The position numbers and the translations under genes are program-made. A DNA stretch of 64,000 nucleotides. Source: JBBDMC01 sp963826055 (GTDB lineage: Bacteria > Pseudomonadota > Alphaproteobacteria > Rhizobiales > Kaistiaceae). This document shows, one piece after another, positions 28,378 to 38,194 of this stretch (positions within the stretch are counted from its first letter, which is position 1; each line of letters starts with the position of its first letter). Location of the stretch: NCBI GenBank assembly GCA_963826055.1, contig CAWGVO010000009.1, positions 372,001 to 436,000 of the forward strand, given 5' to 3'. The notes beneath the pieces are model-generated. The model worked only from the letters and a program-made list of their open reading frames with translations. It was not told the DNA's origin and made no database searches.

Positions 28378-31300
28378 ATGCGACGGATCGGACGGCTGGC
28401 ATTTCTTGGCGCGCTCTTCACGGCTCTCGCCAGCCAGCTCGCGCACGCCCAGCAGCCCCAGACCCAGATGTTTGCCCCGCCGACGCTCCACGGTGTCGTG
28501 CTCGATTGGTGCGCCCATTTTGGCAGGGACTGTGGCAAACCGGCAGCCGACCTCTTCTGCCATGAGATGCATTTCGATCAGGCGACCAGCTTCTCCATCG
28601 ACCAGAACGCGGGCCAGCGCGGCATCTCGACGCTCGTTTTCGGCGATGGCTCCCTCTGCCAGGGCGCGCAGTGCTCGGGCTTCCGTCAGATCACATGCGC
28701 CCGCGCCGTCGCGGCGCAACCGGAGACCCCGCGAACCTTCGCTGCACCGCCGACCATCGCCGCGCCACCCCCGACCGTCACACCGCCGCCGACCATCGCC
28801 GCGCCACCGCGCACGCTCACCCCGCAACCGCCGTCCCCGCCACCGCCAGCCGTCGTGCAGCCGCTGCGGCCGATCGCCCCGCCGCCACCGCTCCCGCCGA
28901 CCCAGGCGCCACCAGCCGTCGTCGCGCAGCCACCCGCGCCGCCGTCAACGCCACCTCCGGCCCTTGCCGAGCCGCCGCCCCGGGTGCCGCTACCGCACAT
29001 CAGTCCAAGCCCGCCGGAGATCGCCACACAGCGGCCGCAGGCGCCACCGGTCGCCGCCCAGCCGGTCAGGCCGCACATCGCGGCGCTTGATCCGACCGAA
29101 GTCGCCAAGCTGCCGATGGGTGACATCCACCTTGTCGCGCCGGAGGTCGTACCCGCCTACGACGTGGAGATCCCCAACCCGAACGCCGGCGCGATTCCGG
29201 TTTGGGACGACGAGACGGTGTTCAAGTGGAAGCCGTCCAATCCCAACATGGCCGACACCTACGAGATGCGTTTCTACAACGCGTTCAACACGGCCAAGCC
29301 GCTTGCCACTGCCCGCGTGCCCGGCAACCAGATTTACAAACACACGTCGATCCAGTTCCTCCAGGAGCTCCTGACGAGCGCCGGCATCAAGCCGGGCCCG
29401 AACGACGATTTCTGGTCGCTGTTGTGGAACGCCGCCGGCGCCAAGCAGGGCAACCTCCTGTGGGAGGTCGCCGGCTACCGCAACTACGCCAACAGCGGCG
29501 TCGCCCAAGGGAGCGGCGGCGATGCTGCCGGTGACACCACCGAGGTACAGGTGGCGGTGTCGGAGCGCTGGCCGCTGCGGGCGCCCGACCGTGCCAACGG
29601 CTACGGCGCCTGCGGACCCAACTCGGCGCCGGGCATCCAGACCGGCAGCCTCGACCTCTTCAACTACGACGCCGCCCACGAGGGCGATCGCCCGCAGGGC
29701 GTCGACTACGTCTACGACCTCATGCAGGTGAGGGGCGCGTTCTCGCTCGCCAACTCGCCCTATGCCTCCCATCCCAAGGAGATCATGGCGCCGCCCCAGC
29801 CCGGCGCCCTCATCAACATCACGGTGGCGTCCTATCAGTTCGACAACCTTTTCATCGACTGGGGCGACGGCGACGTCGAGCCGCTGACGGTGCAGGCGGT
29901 CGACCAGTCCCAGTGGGACCGCAGCGCGCCGCTCGCCCTGCCTGACAATGCGCCGGCCCATCACCGCTACCTCAGCGCCGGCAGCTACTACATCCGCATC
30001 TTCCAGGTCTCCGAGCAGGACCTGCAGAAGGTCAACGTCAGCGCGCTCAACCTCGCCCATCAGGTGAACGCCGCCCAGGCGGCGGTCGGCGGTGGCCCGT
30101 CGGCCGCCGGCGGCAGCCAGGCGGTCGGCGTCCAGAACGCCGCCATCGGCGGCTACTACGGCGCGCTCATCGGCGAAGGCGGTGGAGGCGCCGGACCGAG
30201 CGGTCCGATCGCTGAGGCCGGCAAGGCCAACGTCAACATCCTGCAGGGCGGCTTCCCGCTCGACGTCGCCAACCGCGCCTATGTCGTCTACTGCGCCCAC
30301 TTGGCGCCGACCGAGCCGATGGACGATGTCGCCTTCGGCGACCTCAACCTCTATTCGGCCGACATCGCCTTCGACGACAGCCACGCCGTCGACAAGAACA
30401 ATCCGGTCGAGGGTCGGGTGGCGGCGTGCGACGAGTTGATCAAGGCGCGCGTCAGCCTCAAGTACATCGGCAAGGGCACCGTCACCGTCACCTGGAAGGT
30501 CGGTGACGTCGTCGTCGGCGTCTACGACCACGAAATCGGTCCGTCGCCCTCGCGCAACGCGATCGAGCTCAAGGCCCAGGCGCCTCCGAATAAGGGGACG
30601 TGGCTTTCCGACTGGCAGTCGCTCCCCGTGGCCGAGGCGATGATCGGCGCCGGCCAGAAGGTCACGGTCGAGATCAAGGTCAAGGACAAGCCGAAGGTTA
30701 CGCGGCTGATGCTGAGGCCCGGCAAGCAGGGTAACCCCGACGCGCCGCCGGTCATCTCGGCCGTGATAAAGGTGATCCAGACCCTCGGGGCCTGACGGCA
30801 AGCTGCCGGTGAAGGCGCTGACGGCGGGACCGCGCACTTACTCGGTCGTCGAGAATGCGCCGGGCGTGCCTTGCCACCTCCACTTCATGGTCGCCGGCGG
30901 CGCCTTCGACGTATTCCTCCCCGACGCCACCAAGGTGACGTCGAGCGGCGGCAACGTTTACAGCGGCAGCGGCAACCTGCTGGTGCCCTTCGCCAACCAG
31001 GGCCAGGAACTGACCGTCCCGATCACGTTCGACGGCTGGCAGGTGGAGAACGATAGCGACGTCGTCGCCGGTGCGCTCGACGTGGCCAGTATCGCCGACG
31101 CCACCGTCAACCTGCCCGGTCTCACCGTCACGTTGAAATCGCTTTCCGGAAACGCCGGCACCAGCGATGGAAAGGTCGACGCGACCATAGACGTCATCGG
31201 CGAGGGCGGCGGTCTGCGCAGTTCCACCGGCAGCGCCCAGCCGCCGAAGTGGACCAACGAGACCGCGACGCTTGCGCCCGACGGCGACTGGTACCGGGCG

Positions 31301-33256
31301 GTTGCCAACACGGGCATCGCGGAATCGCTGATCGGCTGGAGCGGCTTCCTGATCGACGCCGATCAGGTCGCTCTCGATTTCAGCGCTAAGGATGGTGCCG
31401 GTCCCGGCAACGCGTGCGGCGGTGGCGGCGCCGACTGGATCGGCGCGCGCCTCGACGTCGCCAAGGTGGAGCCCAACCTCTTCCACCTCGACTCCGTCCG
31501 TCTGCCGGTCAACGGCTGGATCGTCGGTCAGGGGACCGGCGGCGTTGGCCTATGCGGCGACCTCGACGCGACCGAGCCGGTGCCGAAGCGGGACCTGGGC
31601 GAGGGTACCGTCGCCATCCACCACATCACCGCAACGGTACGCGGCGGCTTCCTCAAGAACGCCCAGTACGACATGGAGGTCGGCGTACCCATCCTCGGCG
31701 TCACCATCGCCGGCACCGGTACGCTGATGCAGGCGAGCGGCCAGCAGCCGCAATGGAACCTCTCCGGCCTCACCGGTCCGGCCGCCGATCTGAAACTCGG
31801 TACCGTCCGCCTGCAGGCGAGCGACTATACCTTCGGTACCGATGACACCGGCTGGGAAGTCGCCGCCAAGACCACGACGCTGAGCCTCAGCGCCGAGGGC
31901 AAGCCGTTCGCCACGGTCGTCGCCGACGGCGTCCGCTACGGCATGAACGGCCGCATCCATTTCGACGCCTCGGGCACGGCGACGCGCACCATCGGTCTCG
32001 GGGGCAACGCGGTCCTCGGCCAGAATCCGGTCGTCCTCAAGTCGGCCGCGCTCACCGGCATGGGCAACGGCACCACCCGCCTCGGCATCCAGGTTGCCAC
32101 CAGCCTGCATCTTTCCGACGCGCTGCCGTCGCCCGACGTCACCGTCGGCTATGCCGTCGTCAAGTCGGGCGACACCGTCAGCGCCACCGGCCCCACCTCG
32201 GCGGGCTTCGAGGTCAAGGTCGCCTTTCCGGCGGCCGATCCCGGCATGTCGGCGACCATACATCCCCAGTACGTCGGCAACGCCAACACCGGCGGCGCCC
32301 AGTCCGGCATCAAGTTCTACGCCGGGCCTGGCAACGCGGCCGTTGATTTCTTCAGCTCCAACAGCCCGGTGCAATCGGCCTTTGTGCTCGGCTACTCCGG
32401 CAGCAAAGACTACTGGATGACCCTCAGCGACTACAGCCTGGGTCCCACCGGCACGCCGCTGATCGCGCCCATCATCAACCTGTTCGACGTCAGCGGGGGC
32501 CTCGGCTATCACGTGTCCGTCGACAAGTTCGTCGGCCTCGGCGACGTGCGCAACATTCCGCCGAGCACCGGCACCGGCCTGACCTTCCTCGCCGGCATTA
32601 CCGCCGGCACGCCGGACCACACAACCTTCACCATCGACGGCAAGCTCGCGATGTCCGACGCGGACAAGGTGCGCCTCGATTTCACCTCTTGGCTGTTCAA
32701 ACAGAAATCCGGCAATACCGGCGATTTCACGGGCTTCATCAAGTACGGCGGCGGCTCCTTCGATGGTCAGATCTGGGGCGGCCTCAATATCCTCGACGGC
32801 GCGGTCAAGGTCTCCGCCGACCAGGGCGCCGTCGACATGCACTTCGGTTCCGGCGGCCCGTGGCACATCTACCTTGGTAACCGCAACGGCCCGAAGATTC
32901 AGGTATCTCTGCTCAACCTCGGCGGCACCGACGGCTACGTCATGCTGGACGGAACTGGCGCCTTCGTCGGCAGCGGCGCCAACATCAACCTCGGCGGCTC
33001 GGTCGGTCCCTTCAGCGCCACGGTCAAAGGGTGGCTCGCCGCCGAGCTCGGGCTCCAGCCGCTGGTGCCGCGCGTGTCCGGCAGCGCCAAGGGCGGTCTC
33101 TCAGTAAAGGGCTGCGCCTTCGGCATGTGCGTCGGTCCGGATGCCAGCGTCACCGTCAAGATGTCGGCACTGCCCATCGACGTTTCCGCCGAAGCCTGCT
33201 TCGAGGTCGATCTATTCCTCGATACGGTCGGGGCCTGCGGCCATGTCAGTCTCTAG
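28378..33256 (+). CDS. Giant exported beta-rich protein with Cys-rich N-domain, split by one base
   Basis: Unrecognised protein of 1,625 residues after one correction. Signal peptide 1-24 (cleavage AHA/QQ). Residues 42-107 form a compact domain with six Cys (45, 52, 61, 94, 99, 107), probably three disulfides. About 115-235 is a Pro/Ala linker. At about 495 FIDWGDGDVE, and later HHRYLSAGSYYIRI, match a PKD-like domain. The rest is Gly/Asp/Thr-rich and beta-like, with few Cys and no catalytic motif I recognise. The raw sequence has a stop at 30793-30795 and a new frame from 30809. Removing one G from GGGG at 30787-30790 reads straight through as IQTLGPDGKLPVKALTAG. The second frame alone has no ribosome site and no signal peptide. 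Two separate genes remain possible. It probably acts in the periplasm or outside the cell. Confidence 0.7.
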
Positions 33257-35267
33257 GTGGATGCGTCTCGCAGCGCTGGCGCTTTCGGTGTTGCTCACCG
33301 TCATCGTGGTCGTGTCCGCGAGCGCGGCGTTCGCCGACGACCACATCGCCGTCGCCTCGCTTGGCAACGGTTCCCTCGACCTCGTCTGGATCCCCGAGCA
33401 CGGCGGTTGGCCTGCCGGCGGCTGGCGGCTTGACCGGGTGACCGCTGCCGGCGAGGTGACGATCGCCGCCCGGTTGGGTCCCGGCCTCGATACCGCGGCG
33501 CTTGCCGGTCTCACCCGCGAGCAGGCCGACGGTATTGCCGCGTTCGCCACCAAGCTCCGCAGCGGTACCCTCAGCGACGAGGAGCGCGGCTCCGCCGATA
33601 CCGTTCTCGTCATCGCCGCGATGACCCACACGGACTATGGCCGCGCCCTCGGCCTGAGATTCCGCGATGTGGGCGTTCCGGCCGGCGATACCCGCTATCG
33701 CCTGACCGCCCTCGACGCCGCCGGCCGACCGCTCCGCTCCGTCGAGACCGACCCGGTCGACCCGGCCACGCCAACGCCGCTGCCTTTCGCGCCCGAGCAG
33801 GTGGCGGTCGATGTCACCAGCGACGGCTTCGTGCTGTCATGGGCGGAGCCACAGAACCTCGACGCGGCACCGATCGTCGGCTACCGCGTCACGCGCGCCG
33901 AGGGGGCTGCCGAGACCGACCTCACGCCCGACCTTGTTCTGCGCGCGGCCAAAGGATCCGGCGGCGATCAATCAGGACGGCTGACCTTCGTCGACCGCGA
34001 CCCGGTGCGCGATCGCTCGAGCGCCTACGCTATCGCCAGCGTTGACCTGTTCGGCCGGGCGAGCACGCCGAAGCGCGTCGCCGTATCTTTGGGCGACGTC
34101 GCGCGCGCATCCGCGCCCGACGACGTCAGCGTCACCCCGGGGATCGGGGCGGCCGTTGTGAGTTGGTCGTCCGTCACTCAGGCCGGCGTCGATGGTTACG
34201 TAGTTGAGCGCTCACTGTTCGCCGGCGGTCCTTACGAGGCGCTTACCCCCGACGGCTTGCCGCCCGACGCGACCCGCTATGAAAGCGACGGACTGAGCCC
34301 CGGCACGTCCTACTATTTCCGCGTCCGCGTCTTCGACCGCGAGGGCGGTCTCGGCCGCCCGTCGCTGCCGGTGAAGACCACCCCGCTTGCCGCCGGCCCG
34401 CCGGCCGCACCGGCCAACCTCGCCGCCGACGCCGGCGTCACCCGCGTCACCCTCACCTGGGACGAGGCCGATACCCCGGCCGCCGCCGGCTATTTCGTCT
34501 ACCGCCGCCTCGACGGCGAAACGACATGGATGCGCCTCAACGGCGAGATCACGCCAGAGCTGATGTTCTACGACCGCTTCGAACGCGGGGCGTTCAACCG
34601 GTCCAAGGTGTTTTACCGCGTTCAGGCGATCGGTTACGACAATCAGCAGAGCCCGTTCAGCGATGAGGTCGCCGTCACCTTCGGCGACGTGCTGCCTCCG
34701 CCTGCACCGGTAATCACCGCCTCCGACGGTGATGGCGGGACCGCCCACATCGCCTTCGCGCCCGGCGCCCCGGAGGGGGACACCACCGGGTTCGTTGTCC
34801 TGCGTGCCGACGACGAGCGCCGGCCGGCCGAGGTGATCGGCGAGGTGTTGCCCGCCACTGCTCGCATCTACGACGACGCCGACGCCGCGGCCGGTTCGAT
34901 CCACTGGTACGAGGTTGTGGCACTGGATGCCGCCGGCAACCGCAGCGACCCGTCCAACCGTGTCGCCGTTGCCGTGGCGGCACCCGCCTTGCCAGCGCCA
35001 CCCGCGCCGCAAGCGGCCTACCACGCCACGCCGTTCCCCTACGTCGAACTCACCGTCGCGGCGCCGCCCGAGAACGTTCAGCTGATGGTCGAGGCACGCG
35101 AACGCGGCAAGTGGTTGACGGTCGCCGGTCCCATCACCGATGTCACCACGATCAACCTCACCGACCTTCCGGCTGGCGCCGACACGGTCGACTACCGCGT
35201 CGTCTATCAGGCCGTTAACGGCGCTCGTGGAACGCCGTCGCCGGAGGTCGCCGTCGGTCTCAGGTGA
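33243..35267 (+). CDS. Exported protein with about four fibronectin type III domains
   Basis: 674 residues. The N-terminus RWMRLAALALSVLLTVIVVV is a signal peptide or anchor, with a possible cleavage site after ASA/AFA. Four FnIII-like repeats are visible at about 181-285, 289-383, 387-482 and 485-579, each with a Trp in strand B (VLSWAEP, VVSWSSV, LTWDEAD; the fourth has IAFAPG) and a Tyr-rich strand F (YYFRVRVFD, VFYRVQAIG, HWYEVVALD). A first unit (60-175) and the last 90 residues are unassigned. No enzyme motif is seen. The start overlaps the giant-protein gene by 14 bases; an ATG at 33261 is an alternative. The coupling suggests that the two exported proteins work together. Confidence 0.7.
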   Translation: MSVSRWMRLAALALSVLLTVIVVVSASAAFADDHIAVASLGNGSLDLVWIPEHGGWPAGGWRLDRVTAAGEVTIAARLGPGLDTAALAGLTREQADGIAAFATKLRSGTLSDEERGSADTVLVIAAMTHTDYGRALGLRFRDVGVPAGDTRYRLTALDAAGRPLRSVETDPVDPATPTPLPFAPEQVAVDVTSDGFVLSWAEPQNLDAAPIVGYRVTRAEGAAETDLTPDLVLRAAKGSGGDQSGRLTFVDRDPVRDRSSAYAIASVDLFGRASTPKRVAVSLGDVARASAPDDVSVTPGIGAAVVSWSSVTQAGVDGYVVERSLFAGGPYEALTPDGLPPDATRYESDGLSPGTSYYFRVRVFDREGGLGRPSLPVKTTPLAAGPPAAPANLAADAGVTRVTLTWDEADTPAAAGYFVYRRLDGETTWMRLNGEITPELMFYDRFERGAFNRSKVFYRVQAIGYDNQQSPFSDEVAVTFGDVLPPPAPVITASDGDGGTAHIAFAPGAPEGDTTGFVVLRADDERRPAEVIGEVLPATARIYDDADAAAGSIHWYEVVALDAAGNRSDPSNRVAVAVAAPALPAPPAPQAAYHATPFPYVELTVAAPPENVQLMVEARERGKWLTVAGPITDVTTINLTDLPAGADTVDYRVVYQAVNGARGTPSPEVAVGLR

Positions 35268-35279
35268 GCAACCGCCGGG

Positions 35280-35312
35280 GCCTGACGCGCGCAGCAATGA
35301 CGCGCGTCAGGC
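35280..35312. terminator. Perfect 12-base-pair hairpin between convergent genes
   Basis: GCCTGACGCGCG (35280-35291) and CGCGCGTCAGGC (35301-35312) pair perfectly around a 9-base loop. It lies 12 bases after the FnIII gene and 25 bases before the stop of the convergent Pro/Ala-rich gene, so it can serve both. No strong T-run is present on either side. Confidence 0.75.
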
Positions 35313-35337
35313 AAAGGGCGGCGGCGACTGGCCTCGT

Positions 35338-35688
35338 TTATTGGGCCGGGGCCGGTTGCGCGGGAGCCGGTTGTTCCGGTGCTGGCTGCGCCGGTGCGGG
35401 CTCGGTTGGGGTGGCAGGTGGCGTTGCCTGTCCCGCCGGGGGTAGCGGCGCCGGTTGCACCGGTGTCGGAGAGGCGGGCGGCGTCTGGTTCTCGATGTTC
35501 ACGTCGGGACCAGGGGGTGCCGGCGGCGGATTTCCGTTTCGCGCGAAGGCGAAAACCAGAAAGGCGATGACCAGCACCGCAACGACCACCGCGATGGCCA
35601 TGCCGCCGGTGCTGTAACCGGCGGGAGGTCTCGGCTCCGGTGGGCGATCCCGCTCCACGTTCACCGTCGTCTGGGGTCTGTCGTCCAT
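35338..35688 (-). CDS. Single-pass membrane protein with Pro/Ala-rich C-terminal tail
   Basis: 116 residues. The N-terminal 28 residues are polar and proline-rich. One hydrophobic helix follows (MAIAVVVAVLVIAFLVFAFA, about 30-49), and then a 65-residue tail of Pro, Ala, Gln and Thr ending in a five-residue repeat of the type PAPAQ. Helix polarity suggests a cytosolic N-terminus with Arg after the helix, so orientation is uncertain. The layout resembles the anchor and spacer of TonB-like or cell-wall-spanning proteins, but there is no folded C-terminal domain. A GGGAG precedes the ATG. Function unknown; it faces the exported-protein genes across a shared hairpin. Confidence 0.6.
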   Translation of the reverse strand: MDDRPQTTVNVERDRPPEPRPPAGYSTGGMAIAVVVAVLVIAFLVFAFARNGNPPPAPPGPDVNIENQTPPASPTPVQPAPLPPAGQATPPATPTEPAPAQPAPEQPAPAQPAPAQ

Positions 35689-35917
35689 GCGAAAAACTCC
35701 CTGCTGCGGCCGGCGTCGATTCCGGCCGTTGTTGCCGCGCGCACTCGGCGCGCGGCGCTTTCCAGCGTGCTCTTCCTAAATCCACTGCCCGGCCTTTGGT
35801 TCCGTCGGCGCCCGTGAAATCAGGTGCAATGAGGCACGCCGCGACCTTCGCCGGTGTCGCATGTTCACCAAAGTTGTGCTGTACGCAGTCCTCCCGTCTA
35901 CCGAGGAGGAGGGTGAC

Positions 35918-36277
35918 ATGAAGGAGCTGCGCCTGACGTTCAGGACCGACGATTTCGGCACGATTTCGCAAATCCTCATCGACCGCGGCATCAGCTTTCA
36001 GGTGGAGCCGGCTGGCGCGGCCGCCGAGGCCGCCCCCGTTCGTGAAAAGGCGCCGGCCGGCAGGCCGCGAGGCGCCGCCGCCAGGCCGAAGAAGGCACGG
36101 AAGAAGCGTGCCAGGACACCCGATCGTCCTGAAAAACCCGCAGCCGGCGCCCTGCCGCTTGCCGGCGCCGAGCGGCTCCGCGAGGCGTTGGGGCAGGGGA
36201 AGGCCGCAGCCAGTCCGCTCATGCCGCCGGCCGCAAGGCCCGGCTCGGATGAGCCGACACCCGGCGGGCGCGGCTGA
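35918..36277 (+). CDS. Small hypothetical protein with basic Ala/Pro/Arg-rich middle
   Basis: 119 residues. The first 35 (MKELRLTFRTDDFGTISQIL and onward to VEP) look like a small alpha/beta fold. The middle (about 45-75) is rich in Arg, Lys and Pro (RPKKARKKRARTP) and could bind nucleic acid or an acidic surface. The tail is disordered. The start at 35918 is chosen for the strong AGGAGGAGGG just upstream; an earlier in-frame ATG at 35861 lacks one. No family recognised. Confidence 0.55.
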   Translation: MKELRLTFRTDDFGTISQILIDRGISFQVEPAGAAAEAAPVREKAPAGRPRGAAARPKKARKKRARTPDRPEKPAAGALPLAGAERLREALGQGKAAASPLMPPAARPGSDEPTPGGRG

Positions 36278-36353
36278 CGACCCATGCGGCTTGCCGGCGC
36301 GCAGAGCCATCGTTACATCGTACCGGCTGCGAAACGGGGGTAGGAGCCGGACA

Positions 36354-38022
36354 GTGACAGCAAGGTCCGATCGGACCGGCGGCGAGGTTCTCGTCGACCA
36401 GTTGCGGCTCCATGGCGCGCGCACCGCCTATTGCGTGCCGGGCGAGAGCTTTCTTGGCGCCCTCGACGCGCTTCACGACCGGCCTGACATGCGGCTCATC
36501 AACGCGCGCCACGAGGGTGGCGCCGCCAACATGGCCGAGGCCTATGGCAAGCTCACCGGCGAGCCGGGGATCGCTTTCGTCACCCGCGGGCCTGGTGCCT
36601 GCCAGGCCTCGGTCGGCGTCCACACCGCCTTCCAGGATTCGACGCCGATGATCCTGCTTGTCGGCCAGGTCGCCCGCGACATGCGCGATCGCGAGGCGTT
36701 CCAGGAGCTCGACTACCGCCGGGTATTCGGCGGCCTCGCCAAGTGGGCGGCCGAGGTCGATGACCCCGCACGCATCCCGGAGTACGTGGCCCGCGCCTTC
36801 CAGGTCGCGACCGCCGGCCGTCCCGGGCCGGTCGTGCTCGCCATGCCGGAAGACGTTCTCACCCAACGCACCTCCGTCGCCGATGCCGCTCGCTACGTTG
36901 TTGCCCAGCCCGCTGTGGCCCCAGCCGAGCTTGAGCCGGTGGGCAAACTCCTCGCCGCCGCCCGCGCGCCCATGATTCTGGTCGGCGGACCGGGCTGGAG
37001 CGATGCCGCCGGCGCCGCCATCGCTACCTTCGCCGAGGCGAACGGCGTTCCGGTCGCCTGTTCTTTCCGCCGCCAGGACATCGTCGACAACCGCTCGCCG
37101 AACTTCGTTGGCGACCTCGGTACGTCCGGCCCGCCGGCACTGGTCGAGCGGGTGAAGCAGGCCGATCTCCTCATCGTCGTTGGCGCGCGCCTCGGCGAGA
37201 CAACCACCCAGGGCTACACCATCCTCGACCCGCCCCGGCCGCGGCAGAAGCTCGTCCACGTCCACGCGAGCGCCGACGAGATCGGCCGAGTCTTCCGGCC
37301 TGACGTCGCCATCGTTTCGTCGTCCAACGCCTTCGCGGCGGCGGTCGCCGGTTGCCGCTGGACCGCGCCGGACCGGTTCGCGGCGTGGCGCACCGCCGCC
37401 CGCCGCGACTTCGAGGAAGCGATCACGCCGCCGCCCTATGACGGTCCCTTAGACGCGGCGCGTGCCATGGTGGCGCTCCGCGAGCGCCTCCCCGACGACG
37501 CGATTGTCACCGTCGATGCCGGCAATCACTCCGGCTGGTTCCAGCGCTACCTCCTCTATCATCGCCCCGGCCGCCAGATCGGTCCGACCAGCGGCTCGAT
37601 GGCTTACTCGGTGCCGGCGGCGGTCGCCGCCTCGCTGGAATACCCGGACCGGATGGTCGTCGGCAGCGTCGGCGACGGTGGCTTCATGATGAGCGGCACC
37701 GAGATCGCCACCGCCGTTCAGCACGGTGGACGTCCGATCATTCTCGTTTTCAACAATGGCATGTACGGCACCATCCGCATGCACCAGGAGCGCGAATACC
37801 CGGGCCGCGTGGTGGGTACCGACCTCGCCAACCCCGACTTCACCGCGATGGCGCGCGCGATGGGCGCCCACGCCGAGCGCGTCGAGCAGCACCGGCGATT
37901 TCATGCCGGCCTTCGAACGGGCGGTTCGCGCCGCAAAACCGGCGGTGATCGAGCTTCGTTGCGATCCCGAGCAGGTTACCACCCGCACCACCATTTCCGC
38001 GCTCCGCCGGCGCGTCCGCTGA
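36354..38022 (+). CDS. Acetolactate-synthase-like ThDP-dependent enzyme, frameshifted near the C-terminus
   Basis: Cytosolic thiamine-diphosphate enzyme of the acetohydroxyacid synthase superfamily. VDQLRLHGARTAYCVPGE starts the PYR domain, with the catalytic Glu in NARHEGGAANMAEAYG. The central domain follows from about residue 195. The PP domain shows the ThDP motif VGDGGFMMSGTE and ending NNGMYGTI. After GAHAERVE the expected ending (TGDFMPAFERAVRAAKPAVI) lies one base out of frame, to a stop at 38022. Removing one base at about 37887-37892 gives 555 residues. The GTG start at 36354 follows GGAG. It need not make acetolactate; oxalyl-CoA decarboxylase, glyoxylate carboligase and sulfoacetaldehyde enzymes share the fold. 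Confidence 0.82.
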
Positions 38023-38035
38023 ACGGCCCGCAGGC

Positions 38036-38058
38036 TGCTCAAGGCGCGAATTTGAGCA
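38036..38058 (+). terminator. Short hairpin after the ThDP enzyme gene
   Basis: TGCTCAA (38036-38042) and TTGAGCA (38052-38058) pair perfectly around a 9-base loop, 13 bases after the stop codon. It has modest GC and no T-run, so it is a weak terminator at best. The remaining bases to 38194 hold the ribosome site GAGGGGG before the next gene; nothing else is recognisable. Confidence 0.4.
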
Positions 38059-38194
38059 CGGGTGTGACGCGCGGCACCGTTGCCACGCGGCTGAAATCCG
38101 GACAATCTCAGCGCCAACCGGTGCATCCTGGGGCCGCGGACCTCCCGCGCCCTTGCATCCGGTTCGTCGAACAGAGCGTTGAGGGGGTAGTCAG

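Noticed and set aside
28740..28990. Possible repeat array (many CCGCCACC-like units)
   Set aside because: The units are the codons of a Pro/Ala linker in the exported protein, irregular in length and spacing. Not a CRISPR or a mobile repeat.
35689..35917. Extra small gene in the gap before the basic protein
   Set aside because: No frame with a ribosome site and plausible composition; it probably holds divergent promoters only.
38023..38194. Riboswitch before the nucleoside importer operon
   Set aside because: Only a simple hairpin and a ribosome site are visible. No purine, preQ1 or TPP core sequence was found.
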